In this document: positions 36,768 through 49,762 of the stretch, one piece after another
Numbering within the stretch: the first letter of the stretch is position 1
Layout: the number at the start of each line of letters is the position of its first letter
NCBI GenBank assembly: GCA_003833135.1
Contig: QZLH01000170.1
Location: 1 to 64,000, forward strand
DNA from: Oehlia diaphana
Taxonomy: Eukaryota; Glomeromycota; Glomeromycetes; Glomerales; Glomeraceae
Length of the DNA: 64,000 nt
Reading direction: 5' to 3'
Position numbers and translations under genes: made by a program
Notes under the pieces: generated by a model
What the model was told of the DNA's origin: nothing
Databases searched by the model: none
Seen by the model: only the letters and a program-made list of their open reading frames with translations

Positions 36768-39402
36768 TTTTTTTTTTTTTAAAAAAAAATAACAATAATA
36801 AATAAGTAAATAAATAAATATTATTTTTTATAATTATTATTTTTTTTTTTTATAATTGTAATTTGGAGTTTAATTAAATTAAGAGTTATGGACCTATGAT
36901 AGAAAAAATTTTGAATTATTTTAAATTTTTTCGTTCAAGTTGAAAAAAGAAATCAATTATTTTGCTAAATGAGAAAACAAAGATGAGGGCGCATATCTAA
37001 CAGTTACGAAAATACTTATATAGGAATTGATTGTCACACGGATATTAACGTTCCGGTCACTTACCCAAAATTTCATTTATGGACGTGCTTCTTGGCGAAG
37101 TTGCGTAAGACTACGTTAGACCATATATGCATGAACGAAAATTAGGAAATTTTCGATAATGATGATATAATAAAGGGATCACCTTCCATTTAAACATCAA
37201 ATAAACGTACATGTATCATCTATTCATAAAAGGAATAAAATCTTTTTTTTTTTTTTTTTTCTGTGTCACATATAAATCGCAAATTTGTTAAATATGTGAA
37301 TATGTGATCTTTTTTATTAAACGAAAAAAAACATTACGACATTTATAACTTATGATAATTTGTAAATTTCGTAGGGGCAACAATTTTGTTAATCATTTCT
37401 TACTAATTACTAATTACTAATTTTCCCAACATTTCCAAAAATGTCATACTTTAAGTAATAGATTATTTTGATCTTTGATATACATTAAGTTTTTCCCTTA
37501 GAAATTTCTCTTTAGTATTGCCTGAAACTCACTGGAGGGATGACAAGATATACCGGAAATATTCGGATAAAATTTTTTTATAGCGCAATATTGACACAAT
37601 TGCACAAATACATCAAGCGTCACGTGATGTACACCTCATCCTGTGTAAATTCAACGAAAAAAATGACAACGACCAATTAAAATAAATGCGGGGATCTTTA
37701 TACTTATTTTATCAGTCTATTCAGTATTTTGTCATTCCGTCATTTCTTCATTCCGTCGTTCCGTCTTTCCGTCGTTCCGATGGGCACATGACAATTCGGA
37801 ACCGATATGGAATTTTAAAAAATCCGTTTTTATCCTCAACATATGGGTTTTCTGATACGATTGAACATATTATTTTATTGGAAATTTAAATATTTCTAAT
37901 TCTAAAATTCTGAAAATAGAATTGAAGTTTGAGTAATTTGCGAGAACGAATGGAACGAATGGCTTTAAAAAAAATAATTATTTTATTAGGATTTCCTTAT
38001 TTTTTTAAATTAAATTACAATTAATCAATTTGTATTTATTACAATAATTTTTCTTCTTTTTAAAGAATGTTAAGAATATTTGAAATTCTTTTTAATAACA
38101 ATTAATAACAATTAATAACAGTTAATAACAGTTAATAATAGTTAATAATAGTTAATAATAGTTAATAAAAGATAATAATAGTTAATAACCTTTTAATAAT
38201 AATTAATAAATTTTATATTTTATCCTTTGACGACTGATCATAAAATATACAGTAAGTTATGGGATTGTTTCTAGCCCATTATTTAAGAAAAAAAATATAT
38301 GCTGTGCGCGTGTTTACATTTTATTATTGAATGAGTGTATTACATAATTTTATTACAATGTGAAAGTAAAGATTTGATATCAAATATTATATTATGTCGT
38401 GTAATTTAAACTTAATTGATAATTGCTGTTTATTTTACTTTCGTGTACTATTTATTCTTTAGATTCATTCTTGTTATTATTGATTGGTTTTAATTTTAAT
38501 TAAGGATTTACCATATTCGGTTGAAAGTTCGAATGATAAATAAATATTTAAGCATGTTATAAAAAGTTTATGCATACGTGAAAATAATAAGATAAGGTTC
38601 ATTAAAAACGTTATCTTGAAAATGAAACAGAAATTTTTTAATTTATCGTATATAAGCGCATGATAAATAATTAATTGTATCAGTTAAAAAAAAAATTAGA
38701 AATGATAACTATAAAAAGGATTAAAAGAAATTAAAGAATAATAGTTAGTTAATATTCTCAACCAATAAAAATGAGAATAATGTTCTAAGAAGGAAATTTT
38801 TTTTTCACGGGTAATCTTCGTTATATACCAAAAATAGTAACAATTTCAGAGCATATGGGTTACAGAACATTATACTTTTTTTTTATTATACTAAAATAGT
38901 TTAAAGGTCGATCCGAAAATCGTTTTTATTGGATAATTTTTGATATACTATTAGTATTACGTATTAAATTGGTATTACAACCTAATTTATCTATTATATA
39001 AACTTGACGTATTGATAATTAAATATATATTCAAATTGAAATTTCTTTTTGTTTGAGAATTAAATTTCCCTTCTTTTCCTTTCACAGTTACAAAATTCTC
39101 GCGGGCTTTAAAGAGTTGGCGGTTATTTAACCTTTGCCTTTCTTTATACTCCTTTCTCCTTTTTCTTTATCCTCAATATCGCAAATCCCCTTATTACCAT
39201 CACGTTTTTTTAATTAAAAAAGGAATTTTCACCTTTTTATAAAAAACATTTACGTATATTAAATAAGTTTTCTTTTGGAAATCTTATTATTCATATCTAC
39301 CAGCTAGATTATCCATATATAAACGAAATCCTTATTACGCGATATTTTTTTTTTCACTCTCTTTGTATCTTCATTAAATTTTAACGAAATCTTTATTACA
39401 AC
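36768..39402. other. Intergenic region between PLD1 and the MARVEL pair
   Basis: No gene supported. The reading frame at 37686-37889 overlaps a TTCCGTC/TTCCGTCG microsatellite (37734-37782) and looks spurious. A 10-bp tandem repeat of the GTTAATAATA type covers about 38093-38208. Divergent promoters for PLD1 (minus) and the MARVEL genes (plus) should lie at the ends of this stretch. Confidence 0.5.
38093..38208. repeat. Tandem repeat, ~10-bp unit
   Basis: About ten copies of (A/G)TTAATAA(C/T)A in a row, drifting gradually from the CAATTAATAA form to the AGTTAATAAT form. Confidence 0.8.
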
Positions 39403-40312
39403 ATGAATTCGCAATCTGTATCCAATATTTTTAAAATCTTGAGAGCCGTTGAAATCTTGATTGTTTTCATCTGCTTTATTTTAGGTAGGTGGTCTTGGAG
39501 AAGTTTTTTTTAAAATTTTTGCAAGTATATATATATATATATCTAATAACATAATTTCTTTCTTTTTTAGAAATTGTCGAATATGCAGCATTTCAATTAT
39601 TCTACATAGATCAAGGTTTTAACGGATCGGCTTATTTCAATGCCGACATGTAAGTTTTTATTATAATTTATTAAATGTTTTGTTTTCTCGCTTCAATTAT
39701 CCTAAAATTATTTTTTTTCATTTTTTCAATAGTAACAAATCCACGAAAGACGATAATGTCGTATATTATAATGGAACAAAAATATTTTTTTATATTGTTC
39801 TAATAATAACTTTAGCAGATAGTGGATTTTATTTATCAAGATTTTGTCGTTTTTATATGGGTCCATATAAACGCGATATTTCTATTAATGCATTTTTCAT
39901 GACATTATGGTTAACATCCGGTATAGCAAACATTTATCCATCATTTAAAGGATATGGATATACTTGCGATAATTTAGCTGTAATAGGGGAAGATACAATT
40001 TTAACCACCGCTGTCGCCCGCGAGTGTAATGCTAAAGTGATGCTTATATCACTTGGCTGGATTAATGGGTTTCTTTTCCTTACAACAACCTTAATAGCAT
40101 TGAAATTATGGAAAGAAAGACAAGAAAGATATGAAGGTGAAAGAAGAGTTGAAGCTTTAGGAGAAGTGGTTTACAAATATAGACCACGTCCTAATACGAT
40201 AGTTCAAGTTGATGAACCTGAACAAGTTATGATTTATAAAACTTATAGTAAAAAGGAAATGAAGAGAGGAACACCAACTTATATCATAAAAACTTCTCAA
40301 AATCCCATCTAA
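39403..40312 (+). CDS. MARVEL-like four-helix membrane protein 1
   Basis: join(39403..39484, 39571..39649, 39733..40312), 246 aa. Four hydrophobic segments: LIVFICFILEIVEYAAF (about residues 18-36), FFYIVLIITLADSGFYL, FFMTLWLTSGIANIY (FMTLWL.SG marks the third helix of MARVEL-type proteins) and a fourth, VMLISLGWINGFLFLTTT. The loop before helix 4 has two cysteines (YTCDN, AREC). The cytoplasmic tail is charged. MARVEL proteins act in membrane apposition and vesicle or plasma-membrane domains. Start ATG at 39403 after the AACATG context; all three introns-exon junctions are GT-AG. It is followed 1.2 kb downstream by a paralogue in the same direction. Confidence 0.85.
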
Positions 40313-41540
40313 AAAAAAAGGAATTACTTGAAAGTTTTTTTTTTTTTTCACCTGAGATGTTTTTTATGATACCCTTTAATCCACGATTTCACGATTTAAT
40401 ATAAATACCCTTTTTCCTCACTTGTATCTATAACGTACAGTAATAGTATTAGCATATAACTGTAATTTTTAATTGTAAATTATTCATTTTTTTTCCTTTT
40501 TTTGGCATTTATCCCATGCATCCCATTCATTCACATTGTACTCATTTTTTTTCATTTCATGGTCAGACTGGCAGGAACAGACTTGAATTTGTGCGGCTTT
40601 TTTTTCTCAATATTGATTTCTTTTATATGTCATATTATATAATTGTTATATTATAAATAATAAATTGCGGTTTGATTTTTTTAATGATTTTATAAAAAAG
40701 TATATGTAGATTAAGTATATGTATTTCCTACTATACAAAAATTTACATGGATTTAAACTTTAAATAGTATTTTCTCTGACACGATATGTAAAAAATTAGC
40801 CGTAATTTTTATATGTCAAAGATAAGATATTAACTTAAAAGGAAACGCCCATATTCATTTTGCTAAAAATAAATAATTTCGAATTATATTATAGAGTTTA
40901 CTTAATTGGATATATCTGAAAGACGTATAAATGTCCTGATCTGCGTAGTACCGCATAACCGGATAAAACGGGATGATTATATAAACATAAAGATATAGAC
41001 TAAAAATATTTTTCCGCGGTATTTTACTTTTTCTCTATTTTTTTTTTTTTTAAAAAAAAAAAAGATACTTTTTTAAAAACGCCCGCGCTCGGTTGTGCTT
41101 TATCATCACGAATAATTTTTTCGATTATTTTGGTATCTTGTAACAATTTGTAACTATCGTAGAAATCTTATTGGTTTGACCTCATTTAATGATTTATTTC
41201 CATTGTTTCTATCATCCTTTTTGTCTTCTTTAATGCTTTATTAGGTTTAATAGGTACCATTTGTTTATTATAACGGATAAATTATTTATATATATTAAGG
41301 ATTTAATTCATTTTTGATTTTATTATCGTACGATACGAATTTTTTTTTTTTATGAACTTTTTAAAAGAAAAAAAAAAAAAATTTTTTTTTTTTATTGTTT
41401 CTTGTAAAATATTTTAACAAATATTATACATTATATACTTAATAACATTTTTTTCACATTCGTAAAAAATTCGTAAAAATTATATACATTATACAATATA
41501 ATAATATATACACATACATATATATATGAAATATTAAATC
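40313..41540. other. Spacer between the two MARVEL-like genes
   Basis: No gene seen. A/T homopolymers (41039-41064, 41341-41393) dominate. The promoter of the second gene should lie near its 3' end, but no clear TATA element can be singled out in this composition. Confidence 0.5.
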
Positions 41541-42721
41541 ATGAAAGCTAGTAAACATCCATATTATTTTTTATTTGTAAAACTAGCACAATTATTGGTA
41601 TGTTTAATAATAGTTATACTAGGTAAGATTTTTTTTTTTCCTAGGGATTTTTTTTTCTTTTTTTTTTTTTATAAAAGATAATTTTTTTCTAATATTATTC
41701 ATTTTTTTTATCATTTTATTAGAAATTACATCATATGTTGCTTGGTCAAATTATGTTGATGAACTTAATTCATCAAAATTTTATCCACAACTCAATATTG
41801 ATAAGTCAGTGTATTTTAAGAAGCAACCTTTACCAACTGATAAATCTATAACGTGAGTTGTAGTATATATTATAACATTTTTTTTTTTCTTCCTTTCTTT
41901 CTTTCTTTTTTTTTCTATAATAATAATAACGTATTTATTAAATTTTTTTCAGTTATAATGGACAAGTTAAAATATGGTATTATATCGTAGTAGTAACAAC
42001 ATTATTGGGAGCAAGTAAATATAAATTATATAAATTTCAAAATTATATTATTATATGGTTTACATTTTGTGTATTTTGTGTGATAAAAATTAAATATTTT
42101 TCAAATTTTGTAGTTGTTTATGTATCAAATTATAAATGGTTATGGAATCATGCATTAAGACTTATTTTAATGGAATTGTTTGTATTGTAATTTATTTTTA
42201 TGTGATTTTTTATTTTTTTGTAAAAATATTAAATTTTACATTAATTTATTACGTTCTAGATTCTTCTTTGCATTATGGTTTTCATCAGGTAAAATCATTT
42301 TCACGTCATTTATTTTTTTTTTAAAAAAAAAGCAAGATACCAGTTTATATTCTTTTTTCCTTCTTTTTCAGGAGTGGCAAATTTTGATCCGTGGTATTCA
42401 GGACCAGGATTAAGATGTGACCTAATTCAAACAAATCATAAACATCTTGAATTAACAAAATTAGCAGAATTAGCACAATTACAATGCAATACGGATGTAG
42501 CAAGTATATCATTTGGATGGATAAATGTAGGATTATATGTTATATCATTATTAATCGCGAGAAAACGATCATCAGAATTGGATTGGACTAACGTGAGAAC
42601 GTATAATAATAGTCAAGATAGTGAAGAAAATGATAGTCCAAGAGATTCAAGAAGACAATCTAGAGGTTCAAGAACCTTTAATCTAAGAAATAATGGTGGT
42701 AACCGTCCTGTATTCTTTTAA
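41541..42721 (+). CDS. MARVEL-like four-helix membrane protein 2
   Basis: join(41541..41622, 41723..41852, 41953..42014, 42114..42177, 42260..42288, 42372..42721), 238 aa. Exon 1 is 82 nt with a phase-1 end, exactly as in the upstream paralogue. Helices: VKLAQLLVCLIIVIL, WYYIVVVTTLLGA, FFFALWFSSGV (aligned with FFMTLWLTSGI of gene 1) and ISFGWINVGLYVISLLIA. The tail is rich in Ser, Arg and Asp. Compared with gene 1, the middle is broken into four exons, including a 29-nt exon (42260-42288). The exon 4 donor GTTTGT at 42178 is chosen because it is the only one that keeps frame. Exons 1, 2, 5 and 6 are firm; exons 3 and 4 less so. Confidence 0.78.
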
Positions 42722-44149
42722 AATAATAATAATTATTATTTTTTTTGTTTTGAAAAAAAAAGAGAAGCAGACTGTTGTGTTTTTCCTTTTAAAAAAAAAA
42801 AAAAAGAAAAGGGAAACAGATTGTTATATTTTTTTTTAAAAAAAGAAAAAGAATAAAAAATTTCTATAATTTATTAGTTCTATTTTTTATTGTGCATATT
42901 TTGTCACAGGGGTAAAATTCTATTTTTAGCCATAGGAGTTATTTCTAGGCATACTTCTGGGCACAGTTTTTTTACGTCATAAGGAGAGCGTATTATTATA
43001 CCATACACATATACTGTTTTAAATAATTACGTATTTTATTACTAAATCTATTGTTAATATCAAAAGGGGGGGAAATCCATTTAATACCGAATTTTGCTTT
43101 ATATTTTCAGATTAAAAAAGGGATAAGGTGACTAACTAAATGGATTAAAAGTTGACTAAAGGGATTAAATTGATTAAAGGGATTAAAAATTGGCTAAAGG
43201 GGATTAAAAACGTTGACTAAAGGAATTAGGGGATTGAAGAGATTTAAAGGGATTTAAGGGGGTTAAAAGAGATTAAAGAGATTAAAGAGATTAATATTGA
43301 TTAGAGATTTTTGATTTATAATTACACGACGGCTTTAATTTAAGGCGTTGTAATTTGGTAAATCCCGTTCTTAAAATGAATACGATTTACACATTCATGG
43401 TCTTCATGGTCCGCGCCAATATCCGAAAATCCGATGGCGTGATAGTAATACGTAATTAATCAAGATTGTATCGTGGCAGAAAAATCAAAAAAAAAACAAA
43501 CCTTACCAAATATTTAAAACACGTGAAAAATTATGATAATCTTTTTTTTTTTTTTTTTAACAATGGTGGTTTTTCACAATAGAATGTTGCGTGGCATTTT
43601 TTGATTTTTTTTTTTTATGGAAATTCCCACATGTAAAAAAAATTTGACAAATTTTTTTTTTTTTTTTAATGAAAAAAAAATGCATTATACGCTAAATGTC
43701 AAGTTTATACTAATCAATAGTATAATATAATGCTTGGCATTTTAGCGTGTGATGAATTATTTTTTATTTCGGAAAAATGTAATACGTAAAAAATGTAATG
43801 TAATAATGAATATAATAAATAATAATAATAAATACTTTTTTTTTTCCTCCATTACTCCAACCCTAAAGAAAAAGTAATCTGATTCTAATAATAAACAAAT
43901 GAAGAAATGATAATGATAATGAAAATATACAATACGGTAGTTATACAGTTATACAACAAAAAGAAATATATATATATATATATATAAACAAATTAAACAA
44001 ATTAAAATAAGTAAATTAAAAAAAAAATTTTTCCCTAACGTCTTAACCCAATCCCAAACTTTAATCCCAAACCTAATCCCAAACTTAAATTCCAAACCTA
44101 ATCCCAAACTTAAATCCTAAACCTAATCTCATGATTTAAATCCCAAGAT
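42722..44149. other. Intergenic region with low-complexity repeats
   Basis: No gene seen. A degenerate GACTAAAGGGATTAAA-type repeat covers about 43110-43300. Long T and A runs occur at 43543-43690. An inverted pair near 43690-43748 (TACGCTAAATG... and ...ATTTAGCGTG-like) may form a hairpin. The AATCCCAAACTTA minisatellite at 44040-44160 abuts the stop codon of the RING gene. Confidence 0.5.
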
Positions 44150-44160
44150 CTAATCCCTAG
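44040..44160. repeat. Minisatellite, ~12-13 bp CCCAAAC-type unit
   Basis: About nine degenerate copies of AATCCCAAACCT/AATCCCAAACTTA. They lie immediately after the RING gene and reach into its last codons. Confidence 0.75.
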
Positions 44161-45566
44161 AAGTGAAAGATCTAGTTAAATTTTCCCAACAAATTTTTCC
44201 AAAAGTTATTAAACATATCACATAAATTGCCCAACTCATAAAAAAAAACCACCCTTTTAAAACCCAAAATATTATCATCAAGTACATAAATAACATTAAA
44301 CACCTTCCTCCGACATTGTATAATGAACTTGCCACATTTCTTAGTATTATTTCAAAACTTTGATCGTTATTATTATTAACATCATCATGATTCATTAAAG
44401 TGACAAAAAGATCTTCAAGAGAATGAAAGAATCTTTCAAAATCATGACATCCTGACCCCGTTATATTTCCAATAATATTTCCAATGATACCAAGTAATCC
44501 TGATATAATACACATTAATAAAAATGGTATATCAATATCACTTGCTTCTATTAAATGTTCTTGTGAACTCGTTGATGATGATGTTGAATGTGAAGAATGA
44601 TCAGATGGTCTTAATAAATTTGCGGTAGGAACGAATTTGTGATGAATTAAATAATGATCATATAATTCCGATGAATCATAAAAATGAATATTACTACACT
44701 CTGAGCAAGAAGGATGACCTTGAAAATATGGATCTGCTGTATTATTTCCATTATAATGGTTTACAAGTTCCTCTCGTGTGTATAATTGATGTTCCGATAT
44801 AAATATTTTTCGATTTACTATACACATGGTACTAAAAATAAATAATGATAATAAAGTTAATAATTATTGTTATATATATATATTAGATTATTATAAATAA
44901 ATAAAAAACTTACCAAAATAATTTATTATGAGCAATTCGCACGTGACATGATAAATCATGCCAGTCTTTACATATAACTTTACAATTTTTTGATGGACAT
45001 TTAAATTCCATCAATTGAGTCGCAGTATGAAAAATAGAAGCATCCTCGCATAAAACATTAATTTTGGAGATTGTTATCCAATTAATTGATGACGATTTTA
45101 ATTCTTCGAATGATTTATTTGAATCTCGTGTTAATAAAACTTCATTTTGTTGAGTCTATTAAGTTTTTTTTTAAAAAAAAATAATAATAATTTTTTTCAG
45201 TATTTTAAATATATATTAATCTTCAAATAAGAATAAATAATAAAATATTTAATGAAAAAAACTTACTCTACAATATGCACAAGTATCGGAGTCAAGTAAA
45301 ATTCTTGTTCGAAGAGAACATAAATGACAAGTTCGATGATTACATTTAGATATTGAATAAATTTCTATTTGATCCGAACATATGTAACAAATATTATCCG
45401 TATTCTCATTATTGGAGGATAAATTGGAAGAAGGTTCTTGTTTTTTGTTTTTATTTATACTTGATGGTTCATATAATGATACCAAAGGTGCACAACTTGT
45501 ATGTTGATTTTGTGCGCTTGTCACATTTGTCATATTTTCATGATGTTGAGAAAATTCGTTTCCCAT
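44150..45566 (-). CDS. Hel2/ZNF598-like RING and zinc-finger protein with hydrophobic C-terminus
   Basis: complement(join(44150..44831, 44914..45155, 45267..45566)), 407 aa. RING finger near residues 60-100: CYICSDQ, then CNHRTCHLC and CAYCR (C3HC4). Next comes a C2H2-type segment FKCPSKNCKVICKDWHDLSCHV, followed by LFCTMCIVNRKIFISEHQLYTREEL, then GHPSCSECSNIHFYDSSELYDHYLIHH. This order matches the N-terminal half of Hel2/ZNF598, the ubiquitin ligase that senses collided ribosomes. In place of the usual long tail there is a Ser/His linker and hydrophobic stretches (IPFLLMCIISGLLGIIG near residue 280; CLMLFMYLMIIFWVL and WFFFMSWAIYVICLITFG near 360-395), suggesting membrane anchoring. Junctions are GT-AG and in frame. 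Whether it works in ribosome quality control is inference. Confidence 0.82.
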
Positions 45567-45820
45567 TTTTGTTTTTTTTTTATAAAAAAAAAGAAAATTA
45601 TTTTTAATACTATTTTTTTATAAAAAGAAAAAAAAAATGAAGTGAAAAAAAAAATAATCTATTATACGATATATATACAAAAAAAAAACGATTAAATTTT
45701 GAATGTTTATTTCACAAGGGTTAACAATATTTCACAAAATTTACAATTGTTAAACAAATAAAAGATGTTAAGATTATTCCTTTTTTTTTTTTTTTTTTTT
45801 TTTTGATGGAAAAAAAATTT

Positions 45821-46437
45821 NNNNNNNNNNNNNNNNNNNNNNNNNNNNNNNNNNNNNNNNNNNNNNNNNNNNNNNNNNNNNNNNNNNNNNNNNNNNNNNN
45901 NNNNNNNNNNNNNNNNNNNNNNNNNNNNNNNNNNNNNNNNNNNNNNNNNNNNNNNNNNNNNNNNNNNNNNNNNNNNNNNNNNNNNNNNNNNNNNNNNNNN
46001 NNNNNNNNNNNNNNNNNNNNNNNNNNNNNNNNNNNNNNNNNNNNNNNNNNNNNNNNNNNNNNNNNNNNNNNNNNNNNNNNNNNNNNNNNNNNNNNNNNNN
46101 NNNNNNNNNNNNNNNNNNNNNNNNNNNNNNNNNNNNNNNNNNNNNNNNNNNNNNNNNNNNNNNNNNNNNNNNNNNNNNNNNNNNNNNNNNNNNNNNNNNN
46201 NNNNNNNNNNNNNNNNNNNNNNNNNNNNNNNNNNNNNNNNNNNNNNNNNNNNNNNNNNNNNNNNNNNNNNNNNNNNNNNNNNNNNNNNNNNNNNNNNNNN
46301 NNNNNNNNNNNNNNNNNNNNNNNNNNNNNNNNNNNNNNNNNNNNNNNNNNNNNNNNNNNNNNNNNNNNNNNNNNNNNNNNNNNNNNNNNNNNNNNNNNNN
46401 NNNNNNNNNNNNNNNNNNNNNNNNNNNNNNNNNNNNN
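45821..46437. other. Assembly gap (617 N)
   Basis: A run of N. Both sides carry the same sequence, a T-run followed by GATGGAAAAAAAATTT (left 45781-45820, right 46438-46479), so the two contig ends may simply overlap. Confidence 0.95.
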
Positions 46438-48072
46438 TTTTTTTTTTTTTTTTTTTTTTTTTTGATGGAAAAAAAATTTATCATTGAAGTTAAACGCGTA
46501 ATATGATCAAAGTTTTATATTAATTTTTACCCGAGCGCACTAAACATATTTTATGCCTTGTACACATATAAACAATCAGCACTATATTTATTATTGAAAA
46601 AAAAAAATGGAAAAATGGAAAAAGAAAAAAAAAAGTGTTAGGGAACACAAAACTTCTCTATGTAGAAGATACGTTCATGTGAATATCATCACTAATATAG
46701 AAACTCATATGTAATTGGCGCTTTTTTTGAAACAAGGATTTACCAGATTTCGACGATATTTAGGCTAATTATAGTGTCAATGTTTTTGGTGATAAAAATA
46801 ATAATTAACAGGTGTCGATTTCGTGTTGGCTAACTTGTATGAGGTCCATGCATAGTGTCATCAGAGAACGCCGATCATTTATGCACGAATTATATGCGCA
46901 ACATAAATAGTGGTAACTTTTATAAAGTATATCAATAACATTTTTCTTTTTCGTTTGGGGCATTGTTCTTTGAATGATGATTTTCATCTAAATCAAGTAA
47001 ATCTAGCGTCTATTAGACATTGAAGTTTATTCCCGCGTGTTTTGCAGAATTTTCCTAAGATTTTCATTACAGTTTACTTAATTTGTATGATTTCATAATG
47101 AAATTCCATTGAATGGATCTACATTACTTATACCGCAGTTTACCTTTCAAAGACTCAAAGAGCATGAAAATAATTAGTTCTTACAGTTCTTACAGGAAAC
47201 AATAATCTTTATCACCTGTTCATACCATGGTTTGCATTCGATCCATCACTTTTTTAAAAATTAGATAATTAAATATGATTATATATATTCTTTATTCTTT
47301 ATACATATAATGCACAGAAAATATACTGTAATTATAAATACATTTTTTTCACGGAAATATCAAACATACGTACATTATTATTCCCAATCATACATTTTTT
47401 TTCACGAGAATTTTAGATATGTAATGTATAAGCCGCAAAATTGACAATGATCATTATAAGATAAACATGTGGTTTACCGATTTAACGAAGCATTCATTAA
47501 AAAAAAGACCATTGTTCTTTCTTGAGATTTCGTTTTAAGGCGTGATTCAACTGATTCATAATGGAGAAAAAAAAGGTGTATACCACCTTTTATAGTTTAA
47601 ATTTTATTTGTCAGAAGGTAGAAGATAGATTAACAATTTCAAACACGTGATATGCGAGTTTTATATCGCGTGACAAGATTACTTTGTTACGCAAAAAAAT
47701 ATAATAAGTACACAAAAAAAAAAAAAAATTATTTTTTTTTTTGTTTACCACACTTTTACCGCCCCGTAAACAAAACTTCAAAGTTCAAAACTTACATACC
47801 CACGGTAAATTCTAAATAAAGTTACGTCGGACTTTAATACTTTTTTTTTTTTTCTTAAAAGAGATCTTTCTTGCCAAATTTATATATATTTTTATTATAT
47901 ATATTTATTATATATATTTATTATTTATTTTAAACCCACATTATCTAAATAATCAATTATCAACTAGACTTCATTTAGGTTAATCGGAAACACAAGCATT
48001 GCAAGCACCTGCATATCAATTTGCAATGACCCTAGAAAATCATCGGACATCACTCGAGAACGGAAAATGATT
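46438..48072. other. Intergenic region
   Basis: No gene supported; the 60-codon frame at 46805-46987 has no recognisable features. A small hairpin, AAAAGGTGTATACCACCTTTT, lies near 47572-47592, and A/T runs at 47714-47743. Confidence 0.45.
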
Positions 48073-49340
48073 TTAATCCTTTTTCAAAATAAATTCAATA
48101 CACCACTAAAATATTAAAAAAAATTTAATTTAATGACATAAAAGAGATTAACAAAAGAAAAGACAAAAGATAATAATAATAATTTGATAATTTACTTCAT
48201 CATTTCCACCAAATCTTTCGTTATGACAAACAACTTCTTGAAAATTTTTATCTTCTATATTGAAATGAAAATCATGACCTCTTAATAACGACTTTGTGCT
48301 CCCAATTTCGCACAATAACGAAAATTTATCATTTAATTTCCACATTCCATTATAATTTACAGAGTTATCAAATTGTACAATCCAATTACATGTAGTAACA
48401 TAGGAATTGGTAAATACTATACATGTATTCGTAAAGATGATTGTTTTAATAATAATAAATTTAATTAAATTAATATTATTAAAAAAGATTACCTAGCTTA
48501 TGATTTGTTGCTGGAGATTTATATCCATTCGCGGAATATAAATATCGATTTGTCATTTGATTTTTTAATTGAATTTTATTTCCATAATGAATCTCGTTAT
48601 TAAAATTAAGACTTTGACCAATAATTTGCCATTGACAATATGGGTCAGATTGATTATCGGATAATGTTACCTAATAATTAATTGAAATGATTAATTATAA
48701 TTAAAAAATATATTAAAATATAATCTATATATTTATATTATATACAAACCACGCATCCATATCTACCATTTGAATAATTATTTGATGATAAATATTTTCC
48801 AGTTGCTACATGTTTAATTGTAACAATATAAGAATAACGAATATTACATTTTTGATCAATTATAAAATCTTGAAAAGATGTTAATAATTCATCAAATGTA
48901 TTAATGTTAATGATTTTTATACGAAATAAATTTTGATATATAATATCCAAAGTATGAATAAGATAAGATTTTTGCTCATCAATATCAATAATTTCAGCAT
49001 TATCACAAAGTTTTTTGAATTTAACAAGAAATTCTATAGTACTTTCATCATCATCACCACATGTATTAAATCTATAACTTAAATCACGCAATTTTTGTTT
49101 ACTTGATTTAAGAAAAATTTTAAATAAAATATTATTTTTAAGTGTGGTGAGTAATTGATCATTACTTCTTACATTATTAACATTAATTGACGGATCCACT
49201 AATGATTTTGCAACTTCAAGAGTCATGTTTTCAAGATTAGAATAATATTGGTTATTAATATGAATCATGCATTGTGTTTTAATTTGTCTCAGCCATTCAT
49301 CTGGATGAATAGTTCCATCATATTTTGAAAGAAGATTCAT
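48073..49340 (-). CDS. Gag-like/MIR-domain protein, dispersed copy H
   Basis: complement(join(48073..48105, 48196..48416, 48493..48670, 48750..49340)), 340 aa. Start MNLLSKYDGTIHPDEW. It has the same four-exon layout and phases (0,1,0) as the cluster 17 kb away but low identity. MIR marks: IVTIKHVATGKYLSS, CQWQIIG, LLRGHDFHFNIED, FQEVVCHNERFGGNDE|WCIEFI. The first donor is GTG|GTTTGT. It shows that the family's gene structure is older than the local tandem duplication. Confidence 0.83.
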
Positions 49341-49762
49341 GATAGTATTTTTTTTAATTATTCGGGTAACTCAAAAATTTAATGATCGTCAGCTGAAGAT
49401 GTGTAAGTGTATGAGTGGTATTTATAAAAAAAAATCCTTTATTATATAAGGAAAAGAGCAACAACAAAAAAAAAAACTTGATTTTATACTAAATAATAAA
49501 TTTTCTGTTGTGTTACTGTATCCCGTTTTAATTCACGTGAAATTTTAGGAAAAAACCTGTGTGATAATCGTACTCATTCCAAGAATACTCATTCATTACA
49601 ATTAGTTAAAAAAAATTTTACACAAAAATAACTTTCTCATTAAATTTTATACCTGCATATATTATAACATAAATAGATACTGAATGGATTTCTCAAGAAA
49701 TTCAATTGTTAATATTGTTTACCCTCAATCTTTTTATTTTTTACGAGATTTCAAAAATCGTT
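49341..49762. other. Divergent intergenic region
   Basis: Between two divergent genes (copy H on minus, small Ser-rich gene on plus). TATAAGGAAAA near 49444 and TATAAAAAAAAATCC on either strand could serve as core promoter elements; none is compelling. Confidence 0.4.

Noticed and set aside
37686..37889. 67-codon frame, plus strand
   Set aside because: Overlaps a TTCCGTC microsatellite; the translation is repeat-derived.
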